Origin: Lampris incognitus | Taxonomy: Eukaryota > Chordata > Actinopteri > Lampriformes > Lampridae | Assembly (NCBI RefSeq): GCF_029633865.1 | Contig: NC_079213.1 | Span: forward strand, 3,473,302-3,537,301 | Length of the DNA: 64,000 bases | Reading direction: 5' to 3' | Shown here: positions 23,701-34,496 of the stretch, piece after piece | How the letters are laid out: each line of letters starts with the position of its first letter | Position numbering within the stretch: position 1 is the first letter of the stretch | Translations under genes and position numbers: made by a program | The notes under the pieces: model-generated | The model's input: only the letters and a program-made list of their open reading frames with translations | Told to the model about the DNA's origin: nothing | The model's database searches: none

Positions 23701-25300
23701 GTAATCGAGGACAGTCGGTAAGCTAACATGCAGGACTCCAACAGCCGCCCCATCCACATGTAGCGAATTCAGGGGGGCGGCCGGGAACCGCCGCACCCGG
23801 GACACGAACCCGGATCTCCCGCACCACGGGCGACTACATTAGTCAGTCGACTAAAGGGTCTGACCCATTAGCCAAGGCCTAGCGAGTCTATTCATCCGTG
23901 GTCGTTACCCTACCCCCCCCCTTCGGGAAGCGTGTCCCCGTGCGTCAGCATTCCAGCTCCCTCGCGTCTCTGGGTGCACGCGCCTCCGGTGGCCTGCCGG
24001 TGGCCTGCCGGTGGCCTGCCGGTCTCACCATCTGACACCAATGTAGCGAATTCAGGGTCAGCCAAGAACCGCCGGAGCCGGGACGTCAACCCGGGTCTCC
24101 CGCACCACGACCGACTAGACTCGCTAGCCCTTGGCTAACAGGTCGGACCCTTTAGTCGACTGGTTTACGTAGTCCCCCGTGGTTCGGGAGACCCGGGTTC
24201 GCGTCCCGGCTGCGGCGGTTCTCGGCTGACCCCGAGTTCGCTACACACACGTTAATTGGTTCACTGGAAGAAATGAGTGTAAGGTTGGGAGATAAAGGAT
24301 GAATCACCTCGGAGGATTGTGGATTGGGTTTTGTTTTTTAATGTTTCTCAGTTGTGGTCGTAAAAGATCTCGTGTGAAACTCGTTTCTGTGGCCTGACGC
24401 CGTTTTCTCTGGACCCACGTTAGGGTTTCGCTACATGTGCGGTCTGATCTAGTCCTCTGTCTGTGCTGAGCCAGTGGGCAGCAGAGCTGGAGCCGGTCCC
24501 GGGCGCTACCCGGCCAGCACGGGTAAAATCCAGAGCGGGAATAATGAGAACAAGTATATGGTGGATCCCGCCGATGACCCGTTATTAATCCAGCCCGGAT
24601 CCATTATGGTCTCCACAGCTGGTCTGACGTAAACCCCATTTACTGCCATACTCAACAGGAACTAACAGTCACACTGTCAGGGTACTCTACATCAGTGGTC
24701 CTCAACCAGGTCCTCATCTACCACCAGTACAGCTGGCTTTCTAGTCTACCGGGTAGTTCATTATATTCACGTGTTCCAGTTATTCAGCCTCCATCCAGTC
24801 AGGGAGGTTTTATACCTGGAGCAAGACGAGGACCTGACTGAGGACCACTGGGGTAGAGCAAGGCAGCAACGCTGGAAAGAAAGGCCTTCTAGTCCCTCCG
24901 GGTCGTGGTCCTGTCAGTCTCGTAAGGTAAGCGTCAGTCCCTCCTCACACACCTTGCCTGCTCCTATGATCTTCTCGGCGGCGTAGACGGACTCTCCACA
25001 CCGGGAACACTTCTCAGAACCTCCAAACTTCTGGGCGAACTTGGACGGGTTGTGGTTGGTGGTGGGTCTGTGACACTGGGTCCTTATGAGACGAAACAAA
25101 AACATCAAGAAAACAGTTTTTACTGGTTTGAACCTGTTTCGGTCTGATCAGAACCTGCAGACTGTCGGACAGAAACTAATTCCGGCCTAAACGGCAGGTG
25201 GAGAGAGATGGGAGGGAAACGCCGATGGAAAAGCGACCGTCTGGTGAAATGACGACACAACTGGCGATGAAAGTCATGTTAAAATAGAGGAGTAACGTTA

Positions 25301-25372
<72 letters not shown>

Positions 25373-25864
25373 CCCGGGAAGAGTCGGGTCACCAGAACAC
25401 AACAGAGCCTTTCAGAACAGCCACAGCACAGCAAACAAGCCCGGGTGTCTTCACGGGTGGGGATTCTCTAGTCTGTGTTGTGATCGTGTGTGTCTCTGTG
25501 TGTGTGTGTTGTGATCGTGTGTGGGTGTGTGTGTGGTGTGATCGTGTGTGGGTGTGTGTGTGTTGTGATCGTGTGTGTGTGTGTGTTGTGATCGTGTGTG
25601 GGTGTGTGTGTGTGTTGTGATCGTGTGTCTGTGTGTTGTGATCGTGTGTGTGTGTGTTGTGTGTGTGTGTGTTGTGATCGTGTGTGTGTGTGTGTGTGTG
25701 TGATCGTGTGTGCGTGTGTGTGTGTGTGTGATCGTGTGTGTGTGTTGTGATCGTGTGTGTGTGTGTGTGTGTGTCTTGTGATCGTGTGTGTTGTGATTGT
25801 GTGTTGTGATCGTGTGTGTGTGTGTGTTGTGATCGTGTGTGTTGTGATCGTGTGTGTGTTGTGA

Positions 25865-25918
<54 letters not shown>

Positions 25919-28900
25919 TTTGGTATGTTAAACCACGGCGTTACTCGTAGTATTTGTCTCTCTGTGGTGGGATTTGATTGGATGTCACCCCGTCTGGTTT
26001 TAACATGGCTGCTGATGGAGATGTGGTGTGCTGTGGGAATTGAACCTGCGACGATTAAGTGACAGGACTCCTGAACCTCACCACTGTCTGTCTCATGTCA
26101 CCATTCTGGAGCTGGAGAGTAAGGCTGTCTTTTCACTGAACACCGGAACGACTGGGCTCGAACTCCTACCTGAAACGCCGGTACCGCCGCGGTGTTTGGA
26201 CTCCATACTGTGTCAAGGTAAAGACCCAGTTGAGATATTAACGCATTACATATGTTCACACGTCTGTAATGAAACTAACGGACGCCAAAATTAACATTTG
26301 AACAACTATAATTACTGTTTTTAAACAATTTAGACTACAGAGAGACATGGCGGAACTTGAATAGCAAAACTGACAATGTAAACTATTTCTCTCCACTGGA
26401 GGGCGCTAGTGTGTTTCTAGGACAGACCAACGAACTTCACGCAGGAAATGACGCCACCAACACGCGTCATAAATACTGACATGACGCACACGATCACGCG
26501 CAAATTACGAGACGGTCATTTTGACCGCTCGTGGTCGTTTTAGGTCGATCTTTTTATGCGCAATTGATCTGAAACTCATTTTAAATGCAAATATATGCAA
26601 TTTTAGGAGAATTCGGGGGGGGGGGCAGGTCTGTACCCCCCCCCCACAAAGTTATTAACCTTTGGAAAGCCAAAACGGTCATAGTGACCGCCTTGGTCGT
26701 TCTACAAGGTAACATGACCATAGGATTGGGCCCTCTGGTGTCAGAACTGTTCGGGTCCGGTGAAGTGCCAGGTTTGCGGAGCGCATCCCGTACCTCCAGA
26801 TCCCGAACCCGCAGTTTTTCCAGCTCGTCGCGACATTGTTCCGTGGTTCTTTGGTACCCACGAGCGTGGAGACAGTCGCGAGTTCTGGGTCTCTCATCCA
26901 GCTGTTCATCCAGCTGTTCCTGTAGACCAGCGGTGGCTAACCACGTGCCACGGAGAGCCACGTGTACCCAGGTTTTCCTTCCCGCCGGACTCCACACCAG
27001 GTGACTTCGCTGATTGGCGGCCCTTCAGCCAAACAGGAAGAAGGTCTCAGCGACGTCACGTGGTGCGGAGCGGGGTCGGAATGAAAACCTGGGTACACGT
27101 GGCTCCGCTGGCACGCGGTTAGCCTCCGCTGCTGTGTGCCCTCACAAACACTGCACCTCTGCGGTGGACCAAAGTCGTCCCTTTGCCGCCATGTCTTTAA
27201 ACGGCACCGTCGCATGATTAACGTCATAGCGTTCGAGTTCCGTGCTCGGGCACGGTACGGATCGCCTAGTGCTGGGATGTCAAACTCCAGGCCTCGAGGG
27301 CCGCAGTGTCTGCAGGTATTTGTTGCAACCGTGCACTACAGTGTTTCTCAACCGGGGGTCCGCGGACCCCTAGCGGTCCGTGGTGTAATTGCAAGGGGTC
27401 CGTGAAAATAAAATATCTTTAAAAAAAAGATCCTATGACATTTATAGAAATAGGATTATTTTACTCAAATGTGACTGAGACCTTTATCTACCTAAACTAT
27501 AAAGGGTAACAGGGCTTTTTTCTCTAATTACATCTGTTTCACAAGTGTAATTTGTTGTATTTTAATAAGAGATCTCGCTCCCGTTTGCATTGTTAAAAGT
27601 TACTGCATAAGAATTCTGTTTTGTTACATATATCTGAAAGTTACTGAATACATATTCTGTTTTGTTACATATATCTGAAAGTTACTGAATACATATTCTG
27701 TTTTGTTACATATATCTGAAAGTTACTGAATACATATTCTGTGTTGTTACATATATCTGAAAGTTACTGAATACATATTCTGTTTTGTTACATATATCTT
27801 AAAGTTACTGAATACATATTCTGTTTTGTTACATATATCTGAAAGTTACTGAATACGTATTCTGTTTTGTTGCATATATCTTAAAGTTACTGAATACGTA
27901 TTCTGTTTTGTTACATATATCTGAAAGTTACTGAATACGTATTCTGTTTTGTTACATATATCTGAAAGTTACTGAATACGTATTCTGTTTTGTTACATAT
28001 ATCTGAAAGTTACTGAATACATATTGTTTTGTTACATATATCTGAAAGTTACTGAATACATATTCTGTTTTGTTACATATATCTGAAAGTTACTGAATAC
28101 ATATTCTGTTTTGTTACATATATCTGAAAGTTACTGAATACATATTCTGTTTTGTTACATATATCTGAAGGTTACTGAATACATATTCTGTTTTGTTACA
28201 TATATCTGAAAGTTACTGAATACATATTCTGTTTTGTTACATATATCTGAAAGTTACTGAATACATATTCTGTTTTGTTACATATATCTGAAAGTTACTG
28301 AATACATATTCTGTTTTGTTACATATATCTGAAAGTTACTGAATACATATTCTGTTTTGTTACATATATCTGAAAGTTACTGAATACATATTCTGTTTTG
28401 TTACATATATCTGAAAGTTACTGAATACATATTCTGTGTTGTTACATGTATCTGAAAGTTACTGCATAAGAATTCTGTTTTGTTACATATATCTGAAAGT
28501 TACTGAATACATATTCTGTGTTGTTACATATATCTGAAAGTTACTGCATAAGAATTCTGTTTTGTTACATATATCTGAAAGTTACTGATTACATATTCTG
28601 TTTTGTTACATATATCTGAAAGTTACTGAATACATATTCTGTTTGGTTACATATATCTGAAAGTTACTGAATACATATTCTGTTTTGTTACATATATCTA
28701 AGTTACAACTGAAAGCTCTTATTTTTGCCCCAAAGAGTGAATAAATGCTATAATGCAATTTAAAATGCAGTTTCTACTGTTTCTATCAAATTGCAACCCC
28801 CCTCCCCCAAGATCAGGTGGAGGGGTCCTCAGGGTAGATCAAAGATACGCAGGGGGTCCAGGACCCCAAAAAGGTGGAGAACCACTGCTCTAAACTAGTT

Positions 28901-29948
28901 CCTTTCCCTCCTTGATCCAGGAGGGGAGCTAATTAGTGGAATCGGGTGGTGTAGTGCACGGTTGCAACAAATCCCTGCAGACGCTGCGGCCCTGGAGGCC
29001 TGCAGTTTGACACCCCTGGTAGAAGGCAACAGAATTCCTAAAAGTTGCAAAATTCCAACGCACCCGTCGCCTCAGGCGGGAGCGGAAGTCGCCGTCCGAC
29101 GGAGCTCCCGGCATCCGCTGTGGAGCGAATGACTTCCGGGTGTGTGCAGCGGAAAGACGGCTTGGATGCGTGGCTCCTCCAGTCCACGTGAGGACTTTGA
29201 GTGGCAGGTAAGCAGAAGAGAATAAACCCGCTGATGTTTGCTCAGCTTGCGGTGGCTCACAAGAAGCTTTATTCTTCCTCATTATTCATTTCAAACCTGG
29301 GCACATCTGTCAAACACCTGCATCACGCTGAACGGCAGCCAGGGGCGGATCTACAGGGGTGGCAACAGGGGTGGCAGCTGCCACCTCTGGGACACAGTCT
29401 TGCCGCCCCTGTAGATCCGCCCCTGTTGCCACCCCATTTATAAATCAGATAATGTGTTTTTAAAGTATATTTTATGTACATGCATGGGGAAGGTCAATGA
29501 GACCCGCACCAAACTCATCTCAAACAGAAGTCGCCGATTGAGACTCCCCCCCTCCCGCTCACAGGTGCGGATCTACAGGGTGGCAAGGGGGGGCAGCTGC
29601 CACCTCTGGGACACAGTCTTGCCACCCCAGGAAAAAACCTCTAGATCCACCACTGACGGCAGCAGGTCTGTTGTGAAGTGTTTCAGCGCCGTGAATCCAC
29701 CGACAGGTGGTCGCACAGACTCCCAACCCCACAAGACCCCCCAAGACCCCCCAAGACCCCCCAGCGTCTGGCTGACTCACTGCTCCGGCTTGATGCCCAG
29801 CCGCTCACCGCGGTCCATGTTCAGCGTCCCGGCCCCAGACCCGTAGCCGTACCCTTTAGGGCCGTACTTCTTGCCGTAGCACGACCTGCAGTAGATCTCC
29901 TGGTCATGGCTCGCCAACGTGGTGCTGTCCAGCCCCTTCCTGCACACC

Positions 29949-30005
<57 letters not shown>

Positions 30006-31919
30006 CTAAATTATAATTCAAAAACCAAATAATTATTTGACTTTCATTGTTTGTCGATTCACCCCCCCCCCTTCTCCCCCACTTGTACTTGGCCAACTAC
30101 CCCACTCTCCCGAGCCGTCCCGGTCTCTGCTCCGCCCCCTCTGCTGATCCCGGGAGGGCTGCAGACTACCACAGGCCTCCTCCCATACAGGTGGAGTCAC
30201 CAGCCACTTCTTTTCACCTGACAGTGAGGAGTTTCACCAGGGGGACGTAGCGCGTGGGCTATTCCCCCCACTTCCCCCTCCCCCTCGAACAGGCACCCCG
30301 ACCGACCAGAGGAGGCGCTAGTGCAGCGACCAGGACACATACCCACATCCGGCTTCCCACCCACAGACACGGCCAGTTGTGTCTGTAGGGACGCCGACCA
30401 AGCCGGAGGTAACATGGGGATTCGAACAGGCGATCCCCGTGTTACTGTTGTCTGTTCTTGTTTTGCTTTTGCAGCATATCTGCTGTCCTACCAGTAAAGC
30501 TGTTCTGAACGAACCCGGGAGACAGACGGAGCAAAAAGAGGGTCGCTGTAGCACCTCACGGGCTAACCATCAGACAGCCACGCTGAAAACAAGTCGGCTT
30601 GCGTCTCCAGAGGTCAGGTAAGGTCATATTAAAAGACATTTTCTTGTTTCTCTCCCATGGAAACTCTCATTGTTCATTTGGGTCTCAGTTTGACTGGATT
30701 TGATGGGGAATGTGAATGGCCCGGTTGACACGGAGACTCGTGGTCTCATCCAGTCATTATTCTGACCCAAATCAGCACGACGGACAGAAGCACATACCCC
30801 AGAGGGAAGAAGACCCCTGTGGGGCTTCGGTCGAGTCCAGGTCTTTCATTCTTGTACATTTTCATTTACACATTTTATTGACTTTCACTGTGCTTTTTTT
30901 TTACTCCCCCCCTTTTCTCCCCATTTGTACCCGGCCAATTACCCCACTCTTCCGAGCCATCCCGGTCTCTGCTCCACCCCCTCTACTGATCCGGGGAGGG
31001 CTGCAGACTACCACATGCCTCCTCCCATACATGTGGAGTCACCAGCCGCTTCTTTTCACCTGACAGTGAGGAGTTTCACCAGGGGGGCGTAGCACGTGGG
31101 AGGATCACGCTATTCCCCCCAGTTCCCCCTCCCTCCCCCACAAACAGGCACCCCGACCGACCAGAGGAGGCGCTAGTGCAGTGACCAGGACACATACCCA
31201 CATCCAGCTTCCCACCTACAGACACAGCCAGTTGTATCTGTAGGGACACCTGACCAAGCTGGAGGTAACTTGGGGATTCGAACTGGCGATACCCATGACG
31301 CCATCCTGACGCCCATTCCTGTATATTTTTATTTATACATTTTATTGGCTTTCACTGTGCTTTTTTGTCTTCTTCATTTACTTAGAGAGCCAGAGAGAGA
31401 GAGACAGAGACACAGAGAGAGAGAGACAGACAGACAGAGTTCTGAGAGGATGAGAGAGCGAGAGACACAGAGAGAGAGAGACAGAGACACAGAGAGACAG
31501 ACAGAGAGAGAGAGAGACAGACAGAGTTCTGAGAGGATGAGAGAGAGAGTTCTGAGAGGATGAGAGAGAGAGAGAGTTCTGAGAGGGAGAGAGAGACAGA
31601 GAGAGTTCTGAGAGGATGAGAAAGACAGAGAGAGAGAGTTCTGAGAGGATGAGAAAGACAGAGAGAGAGAGTTCTGAGAGGATGAGAGAGAGAAAGAGAG
31701 AGAGCTCTGAGAGGATGAGAGAGAGAGAGTTCTGAGAGGATGAAAGAGAGAGCCCAGAGGATGAGAGAGAGACAGAGAGAGAGAGCTCTGAGAGGATGAG
31801 AGAGAGAGAGTTCTGAGAGGATGAAAGAGAGAGCCCAGAGGATGAGAGAGAGAGAGAGAGTTCTGAGAGGATGAAAGAGAGAGCTCAGAGGATGAGAGAG
31901 AGAGAGAGAGTTCTGAGAG

Positions 31920-31980
<61 letters not shown>

Positions 31981-34496
31981 AGAGGATGAAAGAGAGAGCT
32001 CTGAGAGGATGAGAGAGAGACAGAGAGCTCTGAGAGTTTTGAGAGGATCAGGTAGATAAAAGAAGAATCTTTCATCAGTTTTCCGATTTGTACATCGTTG
32101 CTTCTTAAAACCACCGAGCTCATTTAGCCCCCAACCTTTTGACTTGGTTGGTGTGTGCACTGAGCTACAGATGACTCGGCTTAGATTCAAAGTAAGCTGG
32201 ACTCGTCGTCTCTGACTTGTCAACAGGCGCCAGAGTATCCGTCTCTTTCTTGGATTTGACCCGCGGATGCTTCTTTGCTTCAAAACAAACTCTTTTATCC
32301 GATTTCTGCTGTTCAAACGGCTTCCCTTTCCTCATCCTCTAATTAAATTCATTCACGTCCTTAAACGAATTACCTGCTCGTGCGTTTCCGGTTGGATGTG
32401 AATCTGCAGGAAGGCGGAGGACGAACGGGGGGCACGTGGACACAGAACACCGAGCTCTTTATAAGTTCAGGTTTTCAGCATTTCCTCTGGCCAAAAGTAA
32501 ACCCCAAAACCAAAAATCTTCATAGGGAACAAATGGAGGAAGTGGGTCAAAGGTCAGAGAAGATCACACCGAGAGACTGCTGAACGGGAGAGAAACAAAG
32601 ACTCGCATTCTTCTGCTGGTTGGATTTCCAGCGAGCGGTTCAGACAAACCGGCCCTTTGTCAGGACGGGGGGGGGGGGGGGGGGGACAACCGGGATTGTT
32701 CCGCTCCTCCCTCAGTGTGAAATGTTTTTCCGCGTCCCTTCGGGCGACGTGTCCTCTCCAACGTCTTCACAGTGGTTCGAATGGAGTCCAGCAACACGAC
32801 GTTCGTCTGCCCACCGATCCCGGAGCGCCGAGGGAACATCGGACAGCCCCCCAACTGTTTCTATCAAACCACAAAGACGTCCATCCATGGTAGCATCGCC
32901 CACGGAGCTACACTGCGACTGGACAAAGTTCAGAAGTCCTCGGCGAAACGAGAACAGTTCCCGTTTCATGGTTTCTACTCCTAATATTTCAAGCACCGTG
33001 GGCGATGATACCGGTCACACCACTGGGACAGCATCACCTTTGACCTCTTGAAAACATGCAAGCGGTTGTCACTGCTGTTGGCCTTTGCAGAGCAGTGCAA
33101 AGTGCTAGTTACTCTACTAGAGTGCTGTACTCAGGGCGGTTCCTAGGCCTTGACAACCTTGGCAGTTGCCTAGGGCACCGGGTGCGCCCCTTTAAAATAT
33201 ATATATTTAGGGGGCATCCGGGTAGCGTAGCTGTCTATTCCGTTGGCTACCAACACAGGGATCGCCGGTTCGAATCCCTGTGTTACCTCTGGCTTGGTCG
33301 GGCGTCCCTACAGACACAATTGGCCGTGTCTGTGGGTGGGAAGCCGGATGTGGGTATGTGTCCTGGTCGCTGCACTAGCGCCTCCTCTGGTCGGTTAGGG
33401 CGCCTTTTCGGAGGGAGGGGGAACTAGCGGGAATAGCGTGATCCTCCCACGTGCTACGTGCCCCTGGTGAAACTCCTCACTGTCAGGTGAAAAGAAGCGG
33501 CTGGCGACTCCACATGTATGGGAGGAGGCATGTGGTAGTCTGCAGCCCTCTTGGATCGGCAGAGGGGGAGGAGCAGCGACCGGGACGGCTCAGAGGAGTT
33601 GGGTAATTGGCCAGAAATGTAATTGGGAGAAAAAAGAGGGGAGGGGGGGAGTTGGAGTGGGGGGGGGTTTAGGGGCAGGGGGAAGGCGGTTAGCTGGCAG
33701 GATGAAGAGGAGGGAGATTTAGACGGGTGGAGAACCAAACCGCTACATTGTAGCGGGGTTCTTCTAGTACACAGATATAGACAACCCCCCCCCCCGCCCG
33801 GTCCTCACAACAGGAAGAACCGGAAACAATGACCTGGATAATGAATCAATTACATCGACATAAAGAGTAACTGAAGCGGTTTGTCTTCAAGTACACACAA
33901 ATTATAAAAGAATAAACACGTTTTAAGATGAGAAAATAAGTGTGCCCTTCAGCAGCGGAAAGAGGTAATAGATCTCAGAAAAAGAGGACAATTAAGCTAG
34001 CTAGCTAGCAAGCTAAGCTAGAACGAGAAAAGCTAAGCTAGAAAAGTGTTATTTCCCCTGAAGATGGCGCTTTTTTGGGGAGGTGGGGGGTGGGAGGTTG
34101 GAGATCTCACCTAGGGTGCCAGAATGGCCAGAAACGCCCACTGACCGTACTCTAGCACTGCACTAGTGGTAGTTACTCTACTAGTCCTCCTTCAGTCCTA
34201 GGTACTGTTCCTCAGGTAAGTAGTTAAAAGACTAGCTATGCCGCGAGAGAGACAGATGTATACAAAGAGACTCGGGGTAAAACGCAGGTGTGCACTGTGT
34301 GACTCAGGGTAACAGACTAGTTAGTGTACAGCAGGTGACTTGGGGTACCTGGCTCAGCTTATTTAACAAGGCAGTGGAACTTACTGCAGCGGAAGCAGCA
34401 CTTGTGGAAACACTTCCCATCACACTGGACCTCCTCGGCGTGGTACACCGTCCCTTGACACGCCGCACACTTGTTGCCTCCTCCCCAGTTGGGCAT
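20657..34496 (-). CDS. csrp2: Cysteine- and glycine-rich protein 2 (CRP2, two LIM domains), complete coding sequence
   Basis: Exons in transcript order: 34496-34385, 29949-29781, 25082-24953, 23500-23407, 20733-20657. They join in phase into exactly 193 codons plus TGA, the length of mammalian CSRP2. LIM1 ligands are C10, C13, H31, C34, C37, C40, C58 and C61. A basic KKYGPKG nuclear-localisation motif and a glycine-rich linker follow. LIM2 starts at C119/C122. The C-terminus reads [18 protein letters not shown] family proteins bind alpha-actinin and zyxin on actin and act as SRF/GATA cofactors in smooth-muscle differentiation (family knowledge). csrp2 rather than csrp1 or csrp3 is supported by the MPNWGGG start and by the zdhhc17/e2f7 neighbours. 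The start ATG is the first codon after a spliced 5' UTR. Confidence 0.97.
20829..20941. mobile_element. Palindromic MITE, hAT-like, with CAGTGGTTCTCA ends
   Basis: Inverted ends CAGTGGTTCTCAATCAGGTCC and (reverse complement) CCAGTGTTCTCAATTGGGTCC. No coding capacity. Related in its ends to 24693-24850. It sits in the last csrp2 intron. Confidence 0.75.
21059..21250. mobile_element. Palindromic MITE with AGGGGTGGGCAGTCTTGTCC ends
   Basis: Left and right 50-60 bp are near-perfect inverted repeats (CAGAAAGGGGCCGGTGTGGG on one side, inverted on the other). A non-autonomous DNA transposon, hAT-like by its ends. Confidence 0.8.
21647..21778 (+). mobile_element. 132-bp tRNA-like element with TGTARCG ends
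   Basis: Begins TGTAACGACC and ends AATTCGCTACA, an imperfect short inverted terminus, flanked on both sides by ATAG. The interior GGGTTCGCGTCCCGGC resembles a B box. The family recurs at 23759-23908 and as a head-to-head dimer at 24042-24245. Confidence 0.6.
22665..22760 (+). mobile_element. Fragment of the (CCAT)n-ended SINE, + orientation
   Basis: GCTGCTGGGATAGGCTCCAG module ending in (ATGG)n, the reverse of the start of the 49136 and 56315 copies. Confidence 0.75.
22796..23193 (-). mobile_element. tRNA-derived SINE, near full length
   Basis: Main family, - orientation, in the last csrp2 intron. Box-B-like GGATTCGAACC on the + strand near 23129. A small deletion removes part of the GTCTGTAGGGACGCC block. 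Confidence 0.9.
23407..23500 (-). CDS. csrp2: csrp2 exon: middle of LIM2
   Basis: A 94-bp exon encoding [20 protein letters not shown] and [11 protein letters not shown]. Acceptor CTCAG, donor GTGAGA. It ends one base into the next codon. Confidence 0.97.
23759..23908 (-). mobile_element. tRNA-like element with TGTARCG ends, copy 2
   Basis: Begins TGTAGCGAATTC and ends GTGGTCGTTAC. It is the reverse of the 21647 copy with a longer middle. Confidence 0.6.
24042..24245. repeat. Head-to-head dimer (palindrome) of the TGTARCG tRNA-like element
   Basis: Both ends read TGTAGCGAA inward. The outer 60-70 bp on each side are close inverted copies containing GGGTCTCCCG and ACCGCCG blocks, and each arm has its own B-box-like segment. 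It could fold into a long hairpin. Confidence 0.7.
24693..24850. mobile_element. Palindromic hAT-like MITE, CAGTGGTCCTCAACCAGGTCC ends
   Basis: Ends are inverted copies (CAGTGGTCCTC..CAGGTCCTC). 158 bp, non-coding, in the csrp2 intron just upstream (+ coordinates) of exon 24953. Confidence 0.75.
24953..25082 (-). CDS. csrp2: csrp2 exon: linker and start of LIM2
   Basis: The acceptor is CATAAG. It encodes [19 protein letters not shown], then [21 protein letters not shown]119 and C122 begin LIM2. Donor GTGTGT. It ends on a codon boundary. Confidence 0.96.
25303..25365 (+). repeat. (AC)n microsatellite
   Basis: An uninterrupted CA run of about 60 bp in csrp2 intron DNA. Confidence 0.97.
25480..25918 (+). 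repeat. (GT)n array punctuated by GTGATCGTG blocks
   Basis: GT runs are interrupted at irregular intervals by TTGTGATCGTGTGTG, about 20 times, then a pure (GT)n run at about 25868-25917. Confidence 0.95.
26395..26730 (-). repeat. Dispersed DNA-transposon-like element, copy 2 (inverted relative to 7700-8040)
   Basis: Shares TCATAAATACTGACATGACG, AACTTCACGCAGGAAATGA and GGTCATTTTGACCGCTCGTG with copy 1. It ends near CGGTCATAGTGACCGCCTTG and GTCGTTCTAC. It also carries a C11/G10 run (26617-26650). Confidence 0.6.
26928..27131. mobile_element. Palindromic MITE with CAGCGGTGGCTAACC ends
   Basis: Terminal inverted repeats of about 54 bp (CAGCGGTGGCTAACCACGTG versus CAGCGGAGGCTAACCGCGTG). The flanks CTGTAGAC and CTGTGTGC may be a degraded 8-bp target duplication, as hAT elements make. 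Confidence 0.75.
27339..28887. mobile_element. Inner hAT-like element (CAGTGKTTCTCMACC ends) with a 41-bp minisatellite core
   Basis: The left end CAGTGTTTCTCAACCGGGGG and the inverted right end CAGTGGTTCTCCACCTTTTT are Charlie-like hAT termini, with GGGGTCC..GGACCCC blocks just inside. The interior is dominated by the tandem array. Confidence 0.75.
27590..28702 (+). repeat. 41-bp minisatellite, about 27 copies
   Basis: Unit GTTACTGAATACATATTCTG plus TTTTGTTACATATATCTGAAA. Copies are highly uniform, and variants (ATACGTATT, GCATAAGAATT, TGTGTTG) recur in patches. It lies inside the inner hAT-like element. Confidence 0.96.
29340..29425. mobile_element. Short palindromic MITE (CAGGGGCGGATCTACAGGGG)
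   Basis: Both ends read CAGGGGCGGATCTACAGGGG inward. 86 bp. A related copy is at 29562-29655. Confidence 0.75.
29562..29655. mobile_element. Related short MITE
   Basis: Begins CAGGTGCGGATCTACAGGG and ends inverted as CAGTGGTGGATCTAGAGG. Shares the middle CAGCTGCCACCTCTGGGACA with 29340-29425. Confidence 0.7.
29781..29949 (-). CDS. csrp2: csrp2 exon: second half of LIM1 and glycine-rich linker
   Basis: Encodes [20 protein letters not shown], then [16 protein letters not shown] and [15 protein letters not shown]. The acceptor is a (TG)n run ending in CAG rather than an ordinary pyrimidine tract. Donor GTGAGT. It ends two bases into a Gln codon. Confidence 0.96.
29952..30003 (+). repeat. (CA)n microsatellite at the csrp2 exon 2-3 acceptor
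   Basis: On the csrp2 strand this is a (TG)n run ending CAG, directly before the exon at 29949. Confidence 0.97.
30059..30450 (-). mobile_element. tRNA-derived SINE
   Basis: Main family, - orientation. It ends within the tRNA-like head at CGATCCCCGTGTTA. Confidence 0.88.
30898..31313 (-). mobile_element. tRNA-derived SINE with long direct flanking repeats
   Basis: Main family, - orientation. 30846-30898 and 31314-31366 are direct repeats of about 53 bp with around six mismatches (shared CATTTTATTG and CTTTCACTGTGC). Confidence 0.88.
31384..32050 (+). repeat. GA-rich complex satellite (GAGAGAGTTCTGAGAGGATGA)
   Basis: GAGA runs alternating with TTCTGAGAGGATGA modules, plus a 50-bp pure GA run near 31925-31973. 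The long Ser/Leu frame on the - strand is an artefact. Confidence 0.95.
32667..32685 (+). repeat. 19-base G run
   Basis: An uninterrupted homopolymer; quadruplex-prone. On the csrp2 transcript strand it is C19. Confidence 0.9.
33211..33637 (+). mobile_element. tRNA-derived SINE, full length
   Basis: Begins GGGGGCATCCGGGTAGCGTA, with box-B-like CGGTTCGAATCCC near 33267, and ends AATTGGGAGAAAAAAGAGG. It lies in the csrp2 intron between exons 34385 and 29949. Confidence 0.9.

Larger units (their letters stand above)
27272..29018. mobile_element. hAT-like MITE (GGGGTGTCAAACTCC ends) split by another transposon
   Basis: The left arm 27272-27338 and the reverse complement of the right arm match over about 70 bp through GCAACCGTGCACTACA. 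A second element (27339-28887) sits between them. No transposase frame. Confidence 0.75.

Noticed and set aside
29776-30096. Long - strand frames through (CA)n at the csrp2 exon
   Set aside because: Only 29781-29949 is coding. The extension is the TG repeat of the intron.
31374-32123. 249-codon Ser/Leu-rich - strand frame
   Set aside because: A GA-rich simple repeat.
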